Shown here piece by piece: positions 51,462 to 59,495 of a stretch of DNA of 64,000 bases. Position 1 is the stretch's first letter, and each line of letters opens with the position of its first letter. The notes beneath the pieces were generated by a model, which worked only from the letters and a program-made list of their open reading frames with translations, was not told the DNA's origin and did not search any database. The translations under genes and the position numbers were made by a program. This stretch comes from Promicromonospora sp042731755 (GTDB lineage: Bacteria > Actinomycetota > Actinomycetes > Actinomycetales > Cellulomonadaceae), in contig NZ_JBHWLR010000003.1 of assembly GCF_042731755.1 (NCBI RefSeq), forward strand, positions 186,001 through 250,000. Reading direction: 5' to 3'.

Positions 51462-52373
51462 TCAGGACGCCGGCGGGAGGCGCTCGTCCCCGGAGGCGTC
51501 GAGCAACAGACGCAACCCGGCCTCGGACGCGCTGCCCGGCGCGGCGGTGTGCGTGAGGATCCGCTGGCCGTGGCCCTCGGGCAGGTGCAGCACCTCGTAC
51601 TCGAGATCGAGGTCGCCGACCACGGGGTGGTGGAGGCGCCGGGTGCCGCTGGTGCACAGGCGGACCGTCTGCCCGGCCCACAGGCCGGCGAAGTCCGCGC
51701 TCCGCACGCTGAGCTCCCCGACCAGCTCGATGAGGCCGCGGTCCTCGGGGAACTGTGCGGCGACGTAGCGCAGCGAGGCCACGGCGACGGCCGCCTCCTC
51801 GTACCAGTCACGGTGCAGCTCCCGGGTGTGCAGGTCGAGGAACAGCATCCGGAGCTGGTTGGGCCGGTCATCGGGGCGCGACGGCGCGGCGACGTCCAGG
51901 TGCCCGGCCATCAGCAGGTGTCCGACGTGGTTCCAGGCGAGGACGTCGTTGCTCCGGCCCAGCAGGAGCGCGGGCACGTCGCGCATCGCGTGCAGGAGCC
52001 GGACGGCACCCGCCTGGGGCTCCTCGGTCATCAGGACGGGCCGCCGCTTGCCCGAGGCCGGCCGGGCCAGGGCGAACAGGTGGGTGCGTTCGTCCTCGTC
52101 GAGGCGCAGCGCACGGGCCAGCGCCTCGATGACGGCGTCGGAGGCGTTCTGCGACTGCCCCTGCTCCAGGCGCGTGTAGTACGTGGCCGAGACGCCGGCG
52201 AGCTGGGCCAGCTCCTCACGCCGCAGGCCGGGCACCCGGCGGCGTCCGTAGGCACGCACACCGACCTCCTCGGGACCGACCCGGTCGCGGCGGGAGCGGA
52301 GGAACTCGCCCAGCTCACCGATGCCGTGGGTGTCGCTCGATGCGGAATCGTTCACGACGCCATGCTCCCCCAC
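51462..52373 (-). CDS. MmyB-type helix-turn-helix regulator
   Basis: 303 residues. N-terminal XRE HTH: RRVPGLRREELAQLAGVSAT then YYTRLEQGQSQNASDAVIEAL; the C-terminal MmyB-like ligand domain follows (LLHAMRDVPALLLGRSNDVLAWN and SLRYVAAQFPEDRGL). Members act as repressors of neighbouring genes and may bind fatty acids. It is divergent from the exporter gene across 83 bp, so regulation of that exporter is the obvious hypothesis. Confidence 0.9.
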   Translation of the reverse strand: MGEHGVVNDSASSDTHGIGELGEFLRSRRDRVGPEEVGVRAYGRRRVPGLRREELAQLAGVSATYYTRLEQGQSQNASDAVIEALARALRLDEDERTHLFALARPASGKRRPVLMTEEPQAGAVRLLHAMRDVPALLLGRSNDVLAWNHVGHLLMAGHLDVAAPSRPDDRPNQLRMLFLDLHTRELHRDWYEEAAVAVASLRYVAAQFPEDRGLIELVGELSVRSADFAGLWAGQTVRLCTSGTRRLHHPVVGDLDLEYEVLHLPEGHGQRILTHTAAPGSASEAGLRLLLDASGDERLPPAS

Positions 52374-52456
52374 CCGGGCAGGGCGAGCCTGTCCCTGGCA
52401 GTGCTAGGCGACGCAGGGGTCTGGTCCGTGCTCCGGCCTGCTCCGATGCTCGACCC

Positions 52457-53950
52457 ATGACTCAGAGCACTCAGCACACTCAGCGCACGACGGAGAGACG
52501 CAGCACCCCGGTCGGTCGGTTCACCACGGCAGAGCGACTGGCCCTGGCCGTCCTGCTGACCGCCAACTTCACGCTCGCCGTCGACTTCTCCATCCTCAAC
52601 GTGGCCCTGCCGCGGATCGGGCACGACCTGGGCTTCGCGACCGCCGAGCTGCAGTGGATCGTGACGTCGTTCGCGCTGTGCGCGGCCGGGTTCACGCTCT
52701 TCTTCGGCCGGGTCGCCGACCTGTTCGGCCGCCGTCGCCTCTTCCTGGTCGGCATCGTCGTCCTGGGGCTGTCGTCGTTGCTCGGCGGGTTCGCGCAGGA
52801 CCCGGCGACGCTCATCGGCGCCCGGGTCGCCCAGGGCCTGGCGACGGCGATGGTCACCCCCGCGGCGCTGTCCCTGCTGGCCACGATGTTCGCCGAGGGG
52901 CCCGCCCGCGACCGCGCCCTCGGCCTCAACGGCGCGCTCATGGCAGCGGGGTTCACCACCGGCGCCGTCCTCGGTGGCGTGCTCACGGGCACCACGAGCT
53001 GGCGGTGGGCGTTCTTCGTCAACGTCGTCGTCGCCGTGGCCGTGCTGGTGACCGCGCCGCTCGTGCTGCGGGAACGGCCCGCCGGCCACCGGCCCCGCCT
53101 CGATGCGCCCGGTGCGCTCCTGGTGACCCTGGCGCTCCTCTCCCTGGTCTACGGCATCAGCAGCGCGGGCGAGGTCGGCTGGTCGGACCCGGCCGCCTGG
53201 GCCCCGCTCGTCGGCGCGGTCGCGCTGCTGGGCCTGTTCTGGGTGGTCGAGCACCGCGTCCCCGCTCCCCTGGTCGCGCCGCACCTGCTGCGCCGCGGGA
53301 ACGTGGCGTGGGGCAACGCCGCGGGGCTGCTGGCCTTCGCGACGGAGACGTCCCTGGTCTTCCTCCTGACCATCTACCTGCAGGATCTCCTGGGCTTCGA
53401 CTCCGTCACCGCCGGGCTGATGCTTGCCGTCCTCGGTGTCGGTACCGTCGTGGGCGGCCTGCTCGCGCCCGGGCTCATCGGGCGCGCCGGCGCCAAGCGG
53501 GTGATCGTCCTCGGGTTCCTGGTCCAGGCCGCGGCCACGGCTCCCCTGGCGTTCGTCGACCGGTCGCACGCCTGGGTGGTCCCGCTCTTACTGCTCACGT
53601 TCGTCGGCGGGGTGGCCAACCTCGTGGCGATCGTCGGCTACACGGTCGCGTCGACGGCCGGCGTCCCCACCGCCAGCCAGGGGCTGGCGACCGGGCTGGT
53701 GAGCATGAGCCAGCAGGTCGGGATCACGCTCGGCACCCCCGTGATGTCGGCGGTCGTCGCGAGTCGCCTCGATACCGGCCTCCTCGACACCGGCCTCCTC
53801 GACGGCGTCCGGCTCGCCGTCGGCGCCAACGCCGCCGTCTGCCTCATCGCTGCGCTGGTGATCGCCGCCGCGCTCAAGCTGCCCGGTACGACCGCCACAC
53901 CACCCGGACGTGACCAGGCTGCCGTCGTCGAAACAGGTCGTGCCCACTGA
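52457..53950 (+). CDS. MFS drug:H+ antiporter, DHA2 (14-helix) family
   Basis: 497 residues. LTANFTLAVDFSILNVALPRIG (helix 1 with the acidic DFSIxNVALP motif), GRVADLFGRRRLFLVG (motif A, loop 2-3), GARVAQGLATAMVTPAALS (motif B-like) and GAVLGGVLTGTTSWRWAFFVNV (motif C) are all seen. It exports small toxic molecules; the substrate is not predictable. A 15-bp direct repeat near 53769-53803 gives LDTGLLDTGLLDG in a late loop. ATG lacks a Shine-Dalgarno. Divergent from the MmyB regulator. Confidence 0.92.
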   Translation: MTQSTQHTQRTTERRSTPVGRFTTAERLALAVLLTANFTLAVDFSILNVALPRIGHDLGFATAELQWIVTSFALCAAGFTLFFGRVADLFGRRRLFLVGIVVLGLSSLLGGFAQDPATLIGARVAQGLATAMVTPAALSLLATMFAEGPARDRALGLNGALMAAGFTTGAVLGGVLTGTTSWRWAFFVNVVVAVAVLVTAPLVLRERPAGHRPRLDAPGALLVTLALLSLVYGISSAGEVGWSDPAAWAPLVGAVALLGLFWVVEHRVPAPLVAPHLLRRGNVAWGNAAGLLAFATETSLVFLLTIYLQDLLGFDSVTAGLMLAVLGVGTVVGGLLAPGLIGRAGAKRVIVLGFLVQAAATAPLAFVDRSHAWVVPLLLLTFVGGVANLVAIVGYTVASTAGVPTASQGLATGLVSMSQQVGITLGTPVMSAVVASRLDTGLLDTGLLDGVRLAVGANAAVCLIAALVIAAALKLPGTTATPPGRDQAAVVETGRAH

Positions 53951-53995
53951 CGCCACGGGCGGTTGCCGCGATACTGCAAGGACGGAGGTGGTCCC

Positions 53996-54454
53996 ATGAA
54001 CCCCGATCGCAGGCAACGCCACATCGCCCTGGTCGCCCACGACAACATGAAGGTCGAGCTGCTGCGCTGGGCGGAGTACAACCGCGACACCCTCGCCGAG
54101 CACCAGCTCTACGCGACCGGCACCACCGGGACCATGCTTGAGTACGAGCTCGGCCTACCGGTGCACCGCTTCCTGTCCGGCCCGGTCGGCGGTGACCAGC
54201 AGATCGGCGCCCGGATCGCCGAGGGCAGCCTCGACATGCTGATCTTCTTCTGGGACCCGCTCGAGGCACAGCCGCACGACCCCGACGTCAAGGCGCTCCT
54301 GCGGATCGGTGCCGTGTGGAACGTCCCGATGGCCTGCAACGTCGCGACCGCCGACATGATCATCTCGTCCCCGCTGCTGTCGAGCGACTACGAGAGCCGT
54401 CGGCCCGACCTGACACCACGCAGCTGGGACCGGACCGCGGAGTCCCCGACCTGA
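53996..54454 (+). CDS. mgsA: Methylglyoxal synthase
   Basis: 152 residues. Converts dihydroxyacetone phosphate to methylglyoxal plus phosphate, an overflow route around lower glycolysis. HIALVAHDNMKVELLRWA (catalytic Asp), GTTGTMLE, SGPVGGDQQIGARIAEG and FFWDPLEAQPHDPDVKALLR are the family motifs. ATG at 53996 follows GGAGGTGGTCCC. Its 3' end overlaps the convergent chorismate mutase ORF by 67 bp. Confidence 0.94.
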   Translation: MNPDRRQRHIALVAHDNMKVELLRWAEYNRDTLAEHQLYATGTTGTMLEYELGLPVHRFLSGPVGGDQQIGARIAEGSLDMLIFFWDPLEAQPHDPDVKALLRIGAVWNVPMACNVATADMIISSPLLSSDYESRRPDLTPRSWDRTAESPT

Positions 54455-55020
54455 GGAGCCACAGCACAGGAGCTCCGCGCCGGCGCGTCGGTCGTGACCG
54501 AGGGCCGAGACGGAGGCGCGGCCCGGTGGCGGACGGAGCGTGTCGCGATCTGGAGCGCGTGCCGGTGGAGCGCGTCCAGCCGATCCGGATGGCTGGTCTC
54601 TGCGAGCCCTTCTGTGCGGACGGCTGAGGTGCGAACCGGGCGTTCGGCAGTTCCGAGCGCCTGGAGCAGGCGCGCGGTCAGGAGATCGATGCGGTCACGG
54701 ATCCTGTCGAGGTCGGGGCGCGTCGTGGGCACGCCGTCCGGATCGGCGGCCCAGCGGGCGAAGAGCCCCGCCTGCACCACCTTGCTCGCGTCGAACTGGT
54801 CACGAAAGAACGCCACGGCGGCATCCGGGTCCAGCCCGACCGTGCCGGCCCTGTTCCGGACGTCCTCCAGGACCCGTTCCTCGCGCGCGGGGTCGTCGAC
54901 GGGCGAGCCGGTCAGGAACTTCGACACCGCGACCCCGTCCGCCAGGAGAAGCCGCTCGACGACGAGGTCCGTCAGGGTCTCGGCCAGGTGGCTGAGCCGC
55001 GGATTCTCGGGAGAAGGCAT
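54388..55020 (-). CDS. Gamma-class (AroQ) chorismate mutase without signal peptide
   Basis: 210 residues. LTDLVVERLLLADGVAVSKFL, DPDAAVAFFRDQFDASKVVQ and IRDRIDLLTARLLQAL followed by LDALHRHALQIAT match the all-helical secreted chorismate mutase class (M. tuberculosis Rv1885c). It turns chorismate into prephenate. Rv1885c-type proteins have a signal peptide; none is seen here, and the frame upstream is closed by a TGA within 12 codons of a plausible start. The C-terminal ~45 residues beyond the fold are low-complexity and overlap mgsA antisense. A 20-bp near-palindrome lies upstream. Confidence 0.85.
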   Translation of the reverse strand: MPSPENPRLSHLAETLTDLVVERLLLADGVAVSKFLTGSPVDDPAREERVLEDVRNRAGTVGLDPDAAVAFFRDQFDASKVVQAGLFARWAADPDGVPTTRPDLDRIRDRIDLLTARLLQALGTAERPVRTSAVRTEGLAETSHPDRLDALHRHALQIATRSVRHRAAPPSRPSVTTDAPARSSCAVAPQVGDSAVRSQLRGVRSGRRLS

Positions 55021-55053
55021 GGTTGTACTTCCTCGACGAAGCTGGGCGAACAG

Positions 55054-55073
55054 TAGAGTTACTAGTCAGTCTA
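55054..55073 (-). promoter_or_regulatory. 20-bp near-palindromic operator TAGAGTTACTAGTCAGTCTA
   Basis: Sixteen of 20 positions are symmetrical about ACTAGT. It lies 34-53 bp before the chorismate mutase ATG, and TACTGT just downstream on the minus strand (TCTACTGT) could be the -10. The form is typical of TetR-family operators, but no TetR gene is adjacent. Confidence 0.5.
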
Positions 55074-55154
55074 CATGCCTAGCTGCTGCAAGGCCCTCGC
55101 ACGGGCCGGCTACCTGGGCGATCCAGGCATCCGGCCCGTGCGCGGGCGGCTTCG

Positions 55155-56114
55155 TCAGGCCGGCGCGGGGCCGAGGGACCGCAGCAGCCTGCCCATCTCC
55201 CCGTAGGCCTTGTTCCGGTACGCGACCAAAGCCTTGACCTGCTCCGGCGTGTAGTCCCGCGTCAGCCCCCTGCCGTTCTTCACACCCTTGCGGTCGCCCG
55301 CCACCGCATCCTTGATGAGGTCGGGCGTCGCCAGGCGCTCGCCGAAGTTCTCCTCGAACGTGCGGAACCCGCCGGCGTAGACGTCGAGCCCGGCCTGGTC
55401 GGCGATGGCGAACGGCCCGAAGAACCCGAGACGGAAGCCGAACGTGGTGCGCACGACCGTGTCGATGTCCTCGGGCGACGCGATGCCCTCCTCGGCGATC
55501 GACATGGCCTCCTTGAGCAGCACGTACTGCAGGCGGTTCAGGACGAACCCCGGCACGTCGGCCACGAGAGCGCCCTGCCGGTCGGCCCGGGCCAGCAGCT
55601 CGCGCACGACCGGCACGACCTCCGGGTCGGTGCGCTCGCTCAGGACGAGCTCGACGCCCGGGATGAACGGGGCCGGGTTGGAGAAGTGCACGGTGAGGAA
55701 CCGCTCGGGGTTCGTCACCGCCTCGACCAGCACCCGCGCGGGGATGGTCGACGTGTTGCTGCCGATGATGGCGTCCGCGCGCGCGGCCCCCGAGATCCGG
55801 CCGAGCACGTCGTGCTTGACCTCGACCGACTCGAACACCGCCTCTTCGACGAAGTCGACATCCGCGACGGCCTCCTCGATCGACGCCGCGGTGGTCAGGT
55901 TGGCGCGGATCGTCTCGGTGGCACCGGCGTCGTAGAGACCCACGTCCTCGAACTCGCGGGCCTCCGCGAGCAGCCGGGCGTACGCGGTCTGCGTCGCCTC
56001 GGCCGAGACGTCCGCGATGACGACGGGCAGGCCCGCGAGCGCGAACGACTGCGCGATGCCCCCACCCATGTACCCGGCCCCGACGACGGCGACCGAGCTG
56101 ATGCTCGTGATCAT
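55155..56114 (-). CDS. 3-hydroxyacyl-CoA dehydrogenase-family NAD oxidoreductase
   Basis: 319 residues. Rossmann start VAVVGAGYMGGGIAQSFALAG (~8-28); catalytic His in LTVHFSNPAPFIPGVELV; the helical C-terminal domain contains DVPGFVLNRLQYVLLKEAM and GIASPEDIDTVVRTTFGFRLG. Acts on 3-hydroxyacyl-CoA or, in several relatives (L-gulonate 3-dehydrogenase, L-carnitine dehydrogenase), on free 3-hydroxy acids. No acyl-CoA genes are nearby; instead it ends a sugar cluster, so a sugar-acid or polyol substrate is more likely (inference). ATG follows AAAGGACATC. Confidence 0.85.
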   Translation of the reverse strand: MITSISSVAVVGAGYMGGGIAQSFALAGLPVVIADVSAEATQTAYARLLAEAREFEDVGLYDAGATETIRANLTTAASIEEAVADVDFVEEAVFESVEVKHDVLGRISGAARADAIIGSNTSTIPARVLVEAVTNPERFLTVHFSNPAPFIPGVELVLSERTDPEVVPVVRELLARADRQGALVADVPGFVLNRLQYVLLKEAMSIAEEGIASPEDIDTVVRTTFGFRLGFFGPFAIADQAGLDVYAGGFRTFEENFGERLATPDLIKDAVAGDRKGVKNGRGLTRDYTPEQVKALVAYRNKAYGEMGRLLRSLGPAPA

Positions 56115-56152
56115 GATGTCCTTTCCCGATCTGAAACGTTTACCGACAGCAG

Positions 56153-56656
56153 TCAGCCGCACGACGCCGGGTTCGGCGCCGGGTCCCTCCCTGCGGCCCC
56201 GTCCTCGATCTCCCCGATGGCCATGACCTTGGGGGCGGACGGCGACTCCGGGTCGAACCGGTAGCCGAGCCACTCGCGCGTCAGCCGGCGGGCCAGCTCG
56301 ATGCCCACGACCCGCTGGCCGAAGCAGAGCACCTGGGCGTCGTTGGAGAGCACCGCGCGCTCGACCGAGAAGGAGTCGTGCGCCGTCACCGCGCGCACGC
56401 CGGGCACCTTGTTGGCCGCGATCGCCACCCCGAGGCCCGTGCCGCAGACGAGCAGTGCCCGGTCCGCCTCGCCGGCACCGACCAGTCGGGCCGCCGCGGC
56501 GCCGACGTAGGGGTAGGCCGTGTGCTCGTCGCTGCCGACGCCGACGTCGACCACCGAGGCGACCCGTTCGTCCGCCTCCAGGTCCCGCTTCAGGATCTCC
56601 TTGTACTCGTACCCGGCGTCGTCGCAGCCGATCACCAGTCGCAGGCCGTCCACCAT
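56153..56656 (-). CDS. RpiB/LacAB-family sugar-phosphate isomerase
   Basis: 167 residues. CGTGLGVAIAANKVPGVRA carries the catalytic Cys and the CGTGxG loop; RLVIGCDDAGYEYKEIL is the N-terminal motif, where the usual DHAG/DHVG reads DDAG, pointing away from ordinary ribose-5-P isomerase. RpiB relatives with tetrose phosphates are known in erythritol catabolism (erythrulose-4-P to erythrose-4-P). ATG overlaps the kinase stop by one base (TGATG), so both are coupled. Confidence 0.88.
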   Translation of the reverse strand: MVDGLRLVIGCDDAGYEYKEILKRDLEADERVASVVDVGVGSDEHTAYPYVGAAAARLVGAGEADRALLVCGTGLGVAIAANKVPGVRAVTAHDSFSVERAVLSNDAQVLCFGQRVVGIELARRLTREWLGYRFDPESPSAPKVMAIGEIEDGAAGRDPAPNPASCG

Positions 56657-58398
56657 CAGGATTCCACCTTCGAGGTCGTGGGCGTGGGGATGCCGACCTC
56701 GGCACCCGCCGCGCCCAGCAGGAGGGCGAGGGAGGTCGCCCCCGGGTCCGGGACGCCCAGGCTCTTGTCCCCGAGCACCCGCGCGCGGCCCCTTCGGGCC
56801 GCGATGTTCTCGGTCGACGCGGCGCCCTCGCGGGCGGCCTCGACCGTGGCGCGCCAGGTGTCGGCGGGTCCGGCGCCCGCGCCGACGGCCGCGGTGAGCG
56901 CCTCGACGGCCGGGTGCAGCGCGTCCACCATCGTCTTGTCGCCGACGCGCGCGCCGCCGACCTCCTGCACCTGGTCCCGGGCGGCGGTGATCCCCGCCAC
57001 GAGGTGGCCGAGGGTGACGGGGGCGTCCGCCGGGAGCTCGTCGGCCAGCGCGAGCAGGCCCACGCCCCACAGCGCCCCCGACGTCCCGGCGCCCTTGTCC
57101 GCCCACGCGTCGGCCGCGCGGCGCAGCACGGACGGCGCGTCGCCCCCGGCCGCGAGGGCGGCGTCGGCCGCTCCGACGGCGGCGTCGATGCCGCGGCACA
57201 TGCCCCGGCCGTGGTCGCCGTCCGCCGCCACCGCGTCGAGGTCGCCGAGCATCCGCTCGGCGTCGTGGAGCGCGCCCTGGGCCCGGCGCAGGATGCCCGC
57301 CACCGTGCCCGCGGCGGCGATCCCCTCCGGCGAGGTGGCGCGCACCAGCTCGGTCTCCGGTTCGGTGGTGAGCGCCACCGGCACCGGGGCCTGCGCGGGG
57401 CGCCAGCCGCCGTGGTGGAACCCGGGGGTGTCCGCCGGGGCGAGCCAGAGGCGTTCGAGCTCGTCGTCGAGCCAGGTGACGGTCAGCGAGCAGCCGGCCA
57501 TGTCCAGGCTGGTCACGTACTCGCCCACCAGCGGTGCGACGATCGTGACCCCACGCTCCACGAGCAGGTCGTGCACGCTGTCCCACAGGACGAACAGCTC
57601 CTCGTACTTGACCTCGCCGAGGCCGTTGAGCAGCACCGCGGCCCGCCCGTCCGCGTCGGCGGGTCGTTCGGCGAGCACCCGGTCGACGAGCTCGGCGGCG
57701 AGCGCCGCCGCCGTCGGCCGCGCCTCCTCCCCGACGCCGGGCTCGCCGTGGATGCCGAGCCCCCAGCCGGCCGTCCCCGGCTCCAGGCTGAACAGCGGGT
57801 GGTCGTGGCCCGGCAGCGTGCAGCCGTCGAACGCCACCCCGAAGGACTGCGTGCGCTCGTTGCCGCGAGCGGCGAGGCGGTTCACCTCCACGAGGTCGGC
57901 ACCTTCCTCGGCGGCGGCCCCGGCGAGCTTGAAGACGACGAGGTCGCCGGCCACGCCCCGTCGCTCGTGGGCCCGGTCCGCGGGGGCGGACGCGACGTCG
58001 TCGGTCACCAGGAGGATGGTGACGTCGGTGCCCTGGGCCCGCAGGCGGCTCGCCGCGGCGCCGAAGTTGAGCACGTCGCCCGCATAGTTGCCGAAGGTGA
58101 CGAACACGCCGGCGCCGGCGTCGGCGGCCCGGCACACGTCGAGCACCTGGCGGGTGGACGGCGACGTGAAGATGTCGCCGCACACGGCGGCGTCGGCCAG
58201 GCCGTCGCCGACCAGCCCGGCGAAGGCCGGGTAGTGGCCCGATCCCCCGCCGACGACGACGGCGACCTTGCCGGGGCGGGTGCCCTCGGCGCGGGCGATC
58301 CCGCCGGGGACCTGGCGGAGCCGGCCGGGGTGGGCCTTGACGAGGCCGCGGAGGGCCTCGGGGACGAAGTCTTCCGGTCTGTTGTGGACGTAGGTCAT
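56656..58398 (-). CDS. Dihydroxyacetone-kinase-family kinase (DhaK-DhaL fusion), probable tetrulose kinase
   Basis: 580 residues. DhaK domain (~1-330): VVVGGGSGHYPAFAGLVGDG, GVFVTFGNYAGDVLNFGAA, and His217 in GWGLGIHGEP that forms the hemiaminal with the ketose. DhaL domain (~365-580): LDAVAADGDHGRGMCRGID supplies the Asp residues holding Mg-ATP; SGALWGVGLLAL and VGDKTMVDALHPAVEAL follow. ATP-dependent single-chain form. DhaK-type kinases phosphorylate dihydroxyacetone or C4 ketoses (erythrulose); the isomerases on both sides favour a C4 or branched ketose. Confidence 0.9.
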   Translation of the reverse strand: MTYVHNRPEDFVPEALRGLVKAHPGRLRQVPGGIARAEGTRPGKVAVVVGGGSGHYPAFAGLVGDGLADAAVCGDIFTSPSTRQVLDVCRAADAGAGVFVTFGNYAGDVLNFGAAASRLRAQGTDVTILLVTDDVASAPADRAHERRGVAGDLVVFKLAGAAAEEGADLVEVNRLAARGNERTQSFGVAFDGCTLPGHDHPLFSLEPGTAGWGLGIHGEPGVGEEARPTAAALAAELVDRVLAERPADADGRAAVLLNGLGEVKYEELFVLWDSVHDLLVERGVTIVAPLVGEYVTSLDMAGCSLTVTWLDDELERLWLAPADTPGFHHGGWRPAQAPVPVALTTEPETELVRATSPEGIAAAGTVAGILRRAQGALHDAERMLGDLDAVAADGDHGRGMCRGIDAAVGAADAALAAGGDAPSVLRRAADAWADKGAGTSGALWGVGLLALADELPADAPVTLGHLVAGITAARDQVQEVGGARVGDKTMVDALHPAVEALTAAVGAGAGPADTWRATVEAAREGAASTENIAARRGRARVLGDKSLGVPDPGATSLALLLGAAGAEVGIPTPTTSKVES

Positions 58399-58443
58399 CT
58401 CACCTGCACCTTTGCTCGGGGACCTGGTTGCTGCTGACGAGGG

Positions 58444-59373
58444 TCACCGCCCGGCGCCCCGGAGCACGTCACGGATGTACTCGCGGTTGATGGCGGCGAC
58501 GCCGAGGCTGTCCGACCCGTAGTGCTCGCACACGAAGACACCTTCGAACCCCAGGTCGAGGGCGCGGCGGAGCACGGCGCGGTAGTTGACGACGCCCTGG
58601 ACGAGCGGCGTCGGGTGCGTGGCGTACGAGCCCGTCGTCGGGTCCTCGTCGCGCGTGTAGTTCTTGATGTGCCAGAAGTTGGTCAGCGGCAGCACCTTCT
58701 CGAACATCGTGGGGATGTCCTCGATGGGCCGGTGCAGGCGCACCAGGTTGCCGAGATCGGGGTTGATGCCGACGTTGTCCCGGTCGACGTCGTGCACGAA
58801 CCGCACCGCGAGGTCCGGGGTGCCGATGTAGGTGTCCTCGTACATCTCCAGGCTCACCTGGACCCCGAGGTCGCGGGCGTGGTCCGCCAGCTCGCGGATG
58901 CGGCGCACGGCGAGGTCGTAGGCGTCCTTGTCGTCGAGGTCGTCGTGGTGCCCCTCGGCCAGCCAGAACCACAGGGCCTTCTCCTGGGCGGGCTTCAGCG
59001 CCTGCATGAAGCCGAAGTTGACGACCTCGGCCCCGAGCTCCGGGGCGCGGTCGATGATCGTGTGGCCGAAGCGCAGGTAGTCCTCGCCCCGCCCGGCGTC
59101 GATGACGCTGCGGCGGGTGGTGGACACGGACGGGACCGACAGGCCCGTCTCCTTCAGCACGGTGAGCAGCTCGGCGAACCGGGTGTCGCTCAGCTCGCCG
59201 ATCGACAGCCAGGCGTCGGTCGGGTCGACGTGCGCGAAGCCCAGGTCGGCGACCTGCTGCAGCTGGTCGCGCCAGGACTCGGCCGGGGCGTCGACGTTGG
59301 GGGTGCCGTCCGCCGTCGTCGACCCGAAGGACAGCATGTTGGCTGCGATGGGCCAGTTCTCGGCTGTGCGCAT
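58444..59373 (-). CDS. TIM-barrel sugar-phosphate isomerase/epimerase (xylose-isomerase-like)
   Basis: 309 residues. The barrel features are VADLGFAHVDPTDAWL, GAEVVNFGFMQA, VQVSLEMYEDTYIGTPD (metal-binding Glu), NVGINPDLGNLVRLH (metal-binding Asp), FWHIKNYTRDED and GFEGVFVCEHYG (Glu). In mycobacterial erythritol/threitol catabolism a TIM-barrel isomerase interconverts erythrulose phosphates; this protein stands in the corresponding place. ATG at 59373 follows GGAGATCACAC. The substrate is inference. Confidence 0.85.
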   Translation of the reverse strand: MRTAENWPIAANMLSFGSTTADGTPNVDAPAESWRDQLQQVADLGFAHVDPTDAWLSIGELSDTRFAELLTVLKETGLSVPSVSTTRRSVIDAGRGEDYLRFGHTIIDRAPELGAEVVNFGFMQALKPAQEKALWFWLAEGHHDDLDDKDAYDLAVRRIRELADHARDLGVQVSLEMYEDTYIGTPDLAVRFVHDVDRDNVGINPDLGNLVRLHRPIEDIPTMFEKVLPLTNFWHIKNYTRDEDPTTGSYATHPTPLVQGVVNYRAVLRRALDLGFEGVFVCEHYGSDSLGVAAINREYIRDVLRGAGR

Positions 59374-59394
59374 GTGTGATCTCCGTCGATCTGC

Positions 59395-59441
59395 GATGCC
59401 GCGCGGCATCGTGGTTCGGCCGCCGGGCGGATCGCCCGGCG
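59395..59441 (-). terminator. Two hairpins between lacI-type gene and isomerase gene
   Basis: A perfect 16-bp palindrome GATGCCGCGCGGCATC (59395-59410) and a 9-bp stem CGCCGGGCG/CGCCCGGCG with GAT loop (59421-59441). The second is the stronger terminator candidate; the first might be an operator. Confidence 0.45.
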
Positions 59442-59495
59442 GGTGGTGCAGGTGTGCCGGGGCACGGCCGGCAGCAGCCCGGCCCCGCGGGTGGT

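Noticed and set aside
55155..56114. Fatty-acid beta-oxidation role for the 3-hydroxyacyl-CoA dehydrogenase
   Set aside because: No thiolase, enoyl-CoA hydratase or acyl-CoA ligase nearby; all neighbours are sugar genes.
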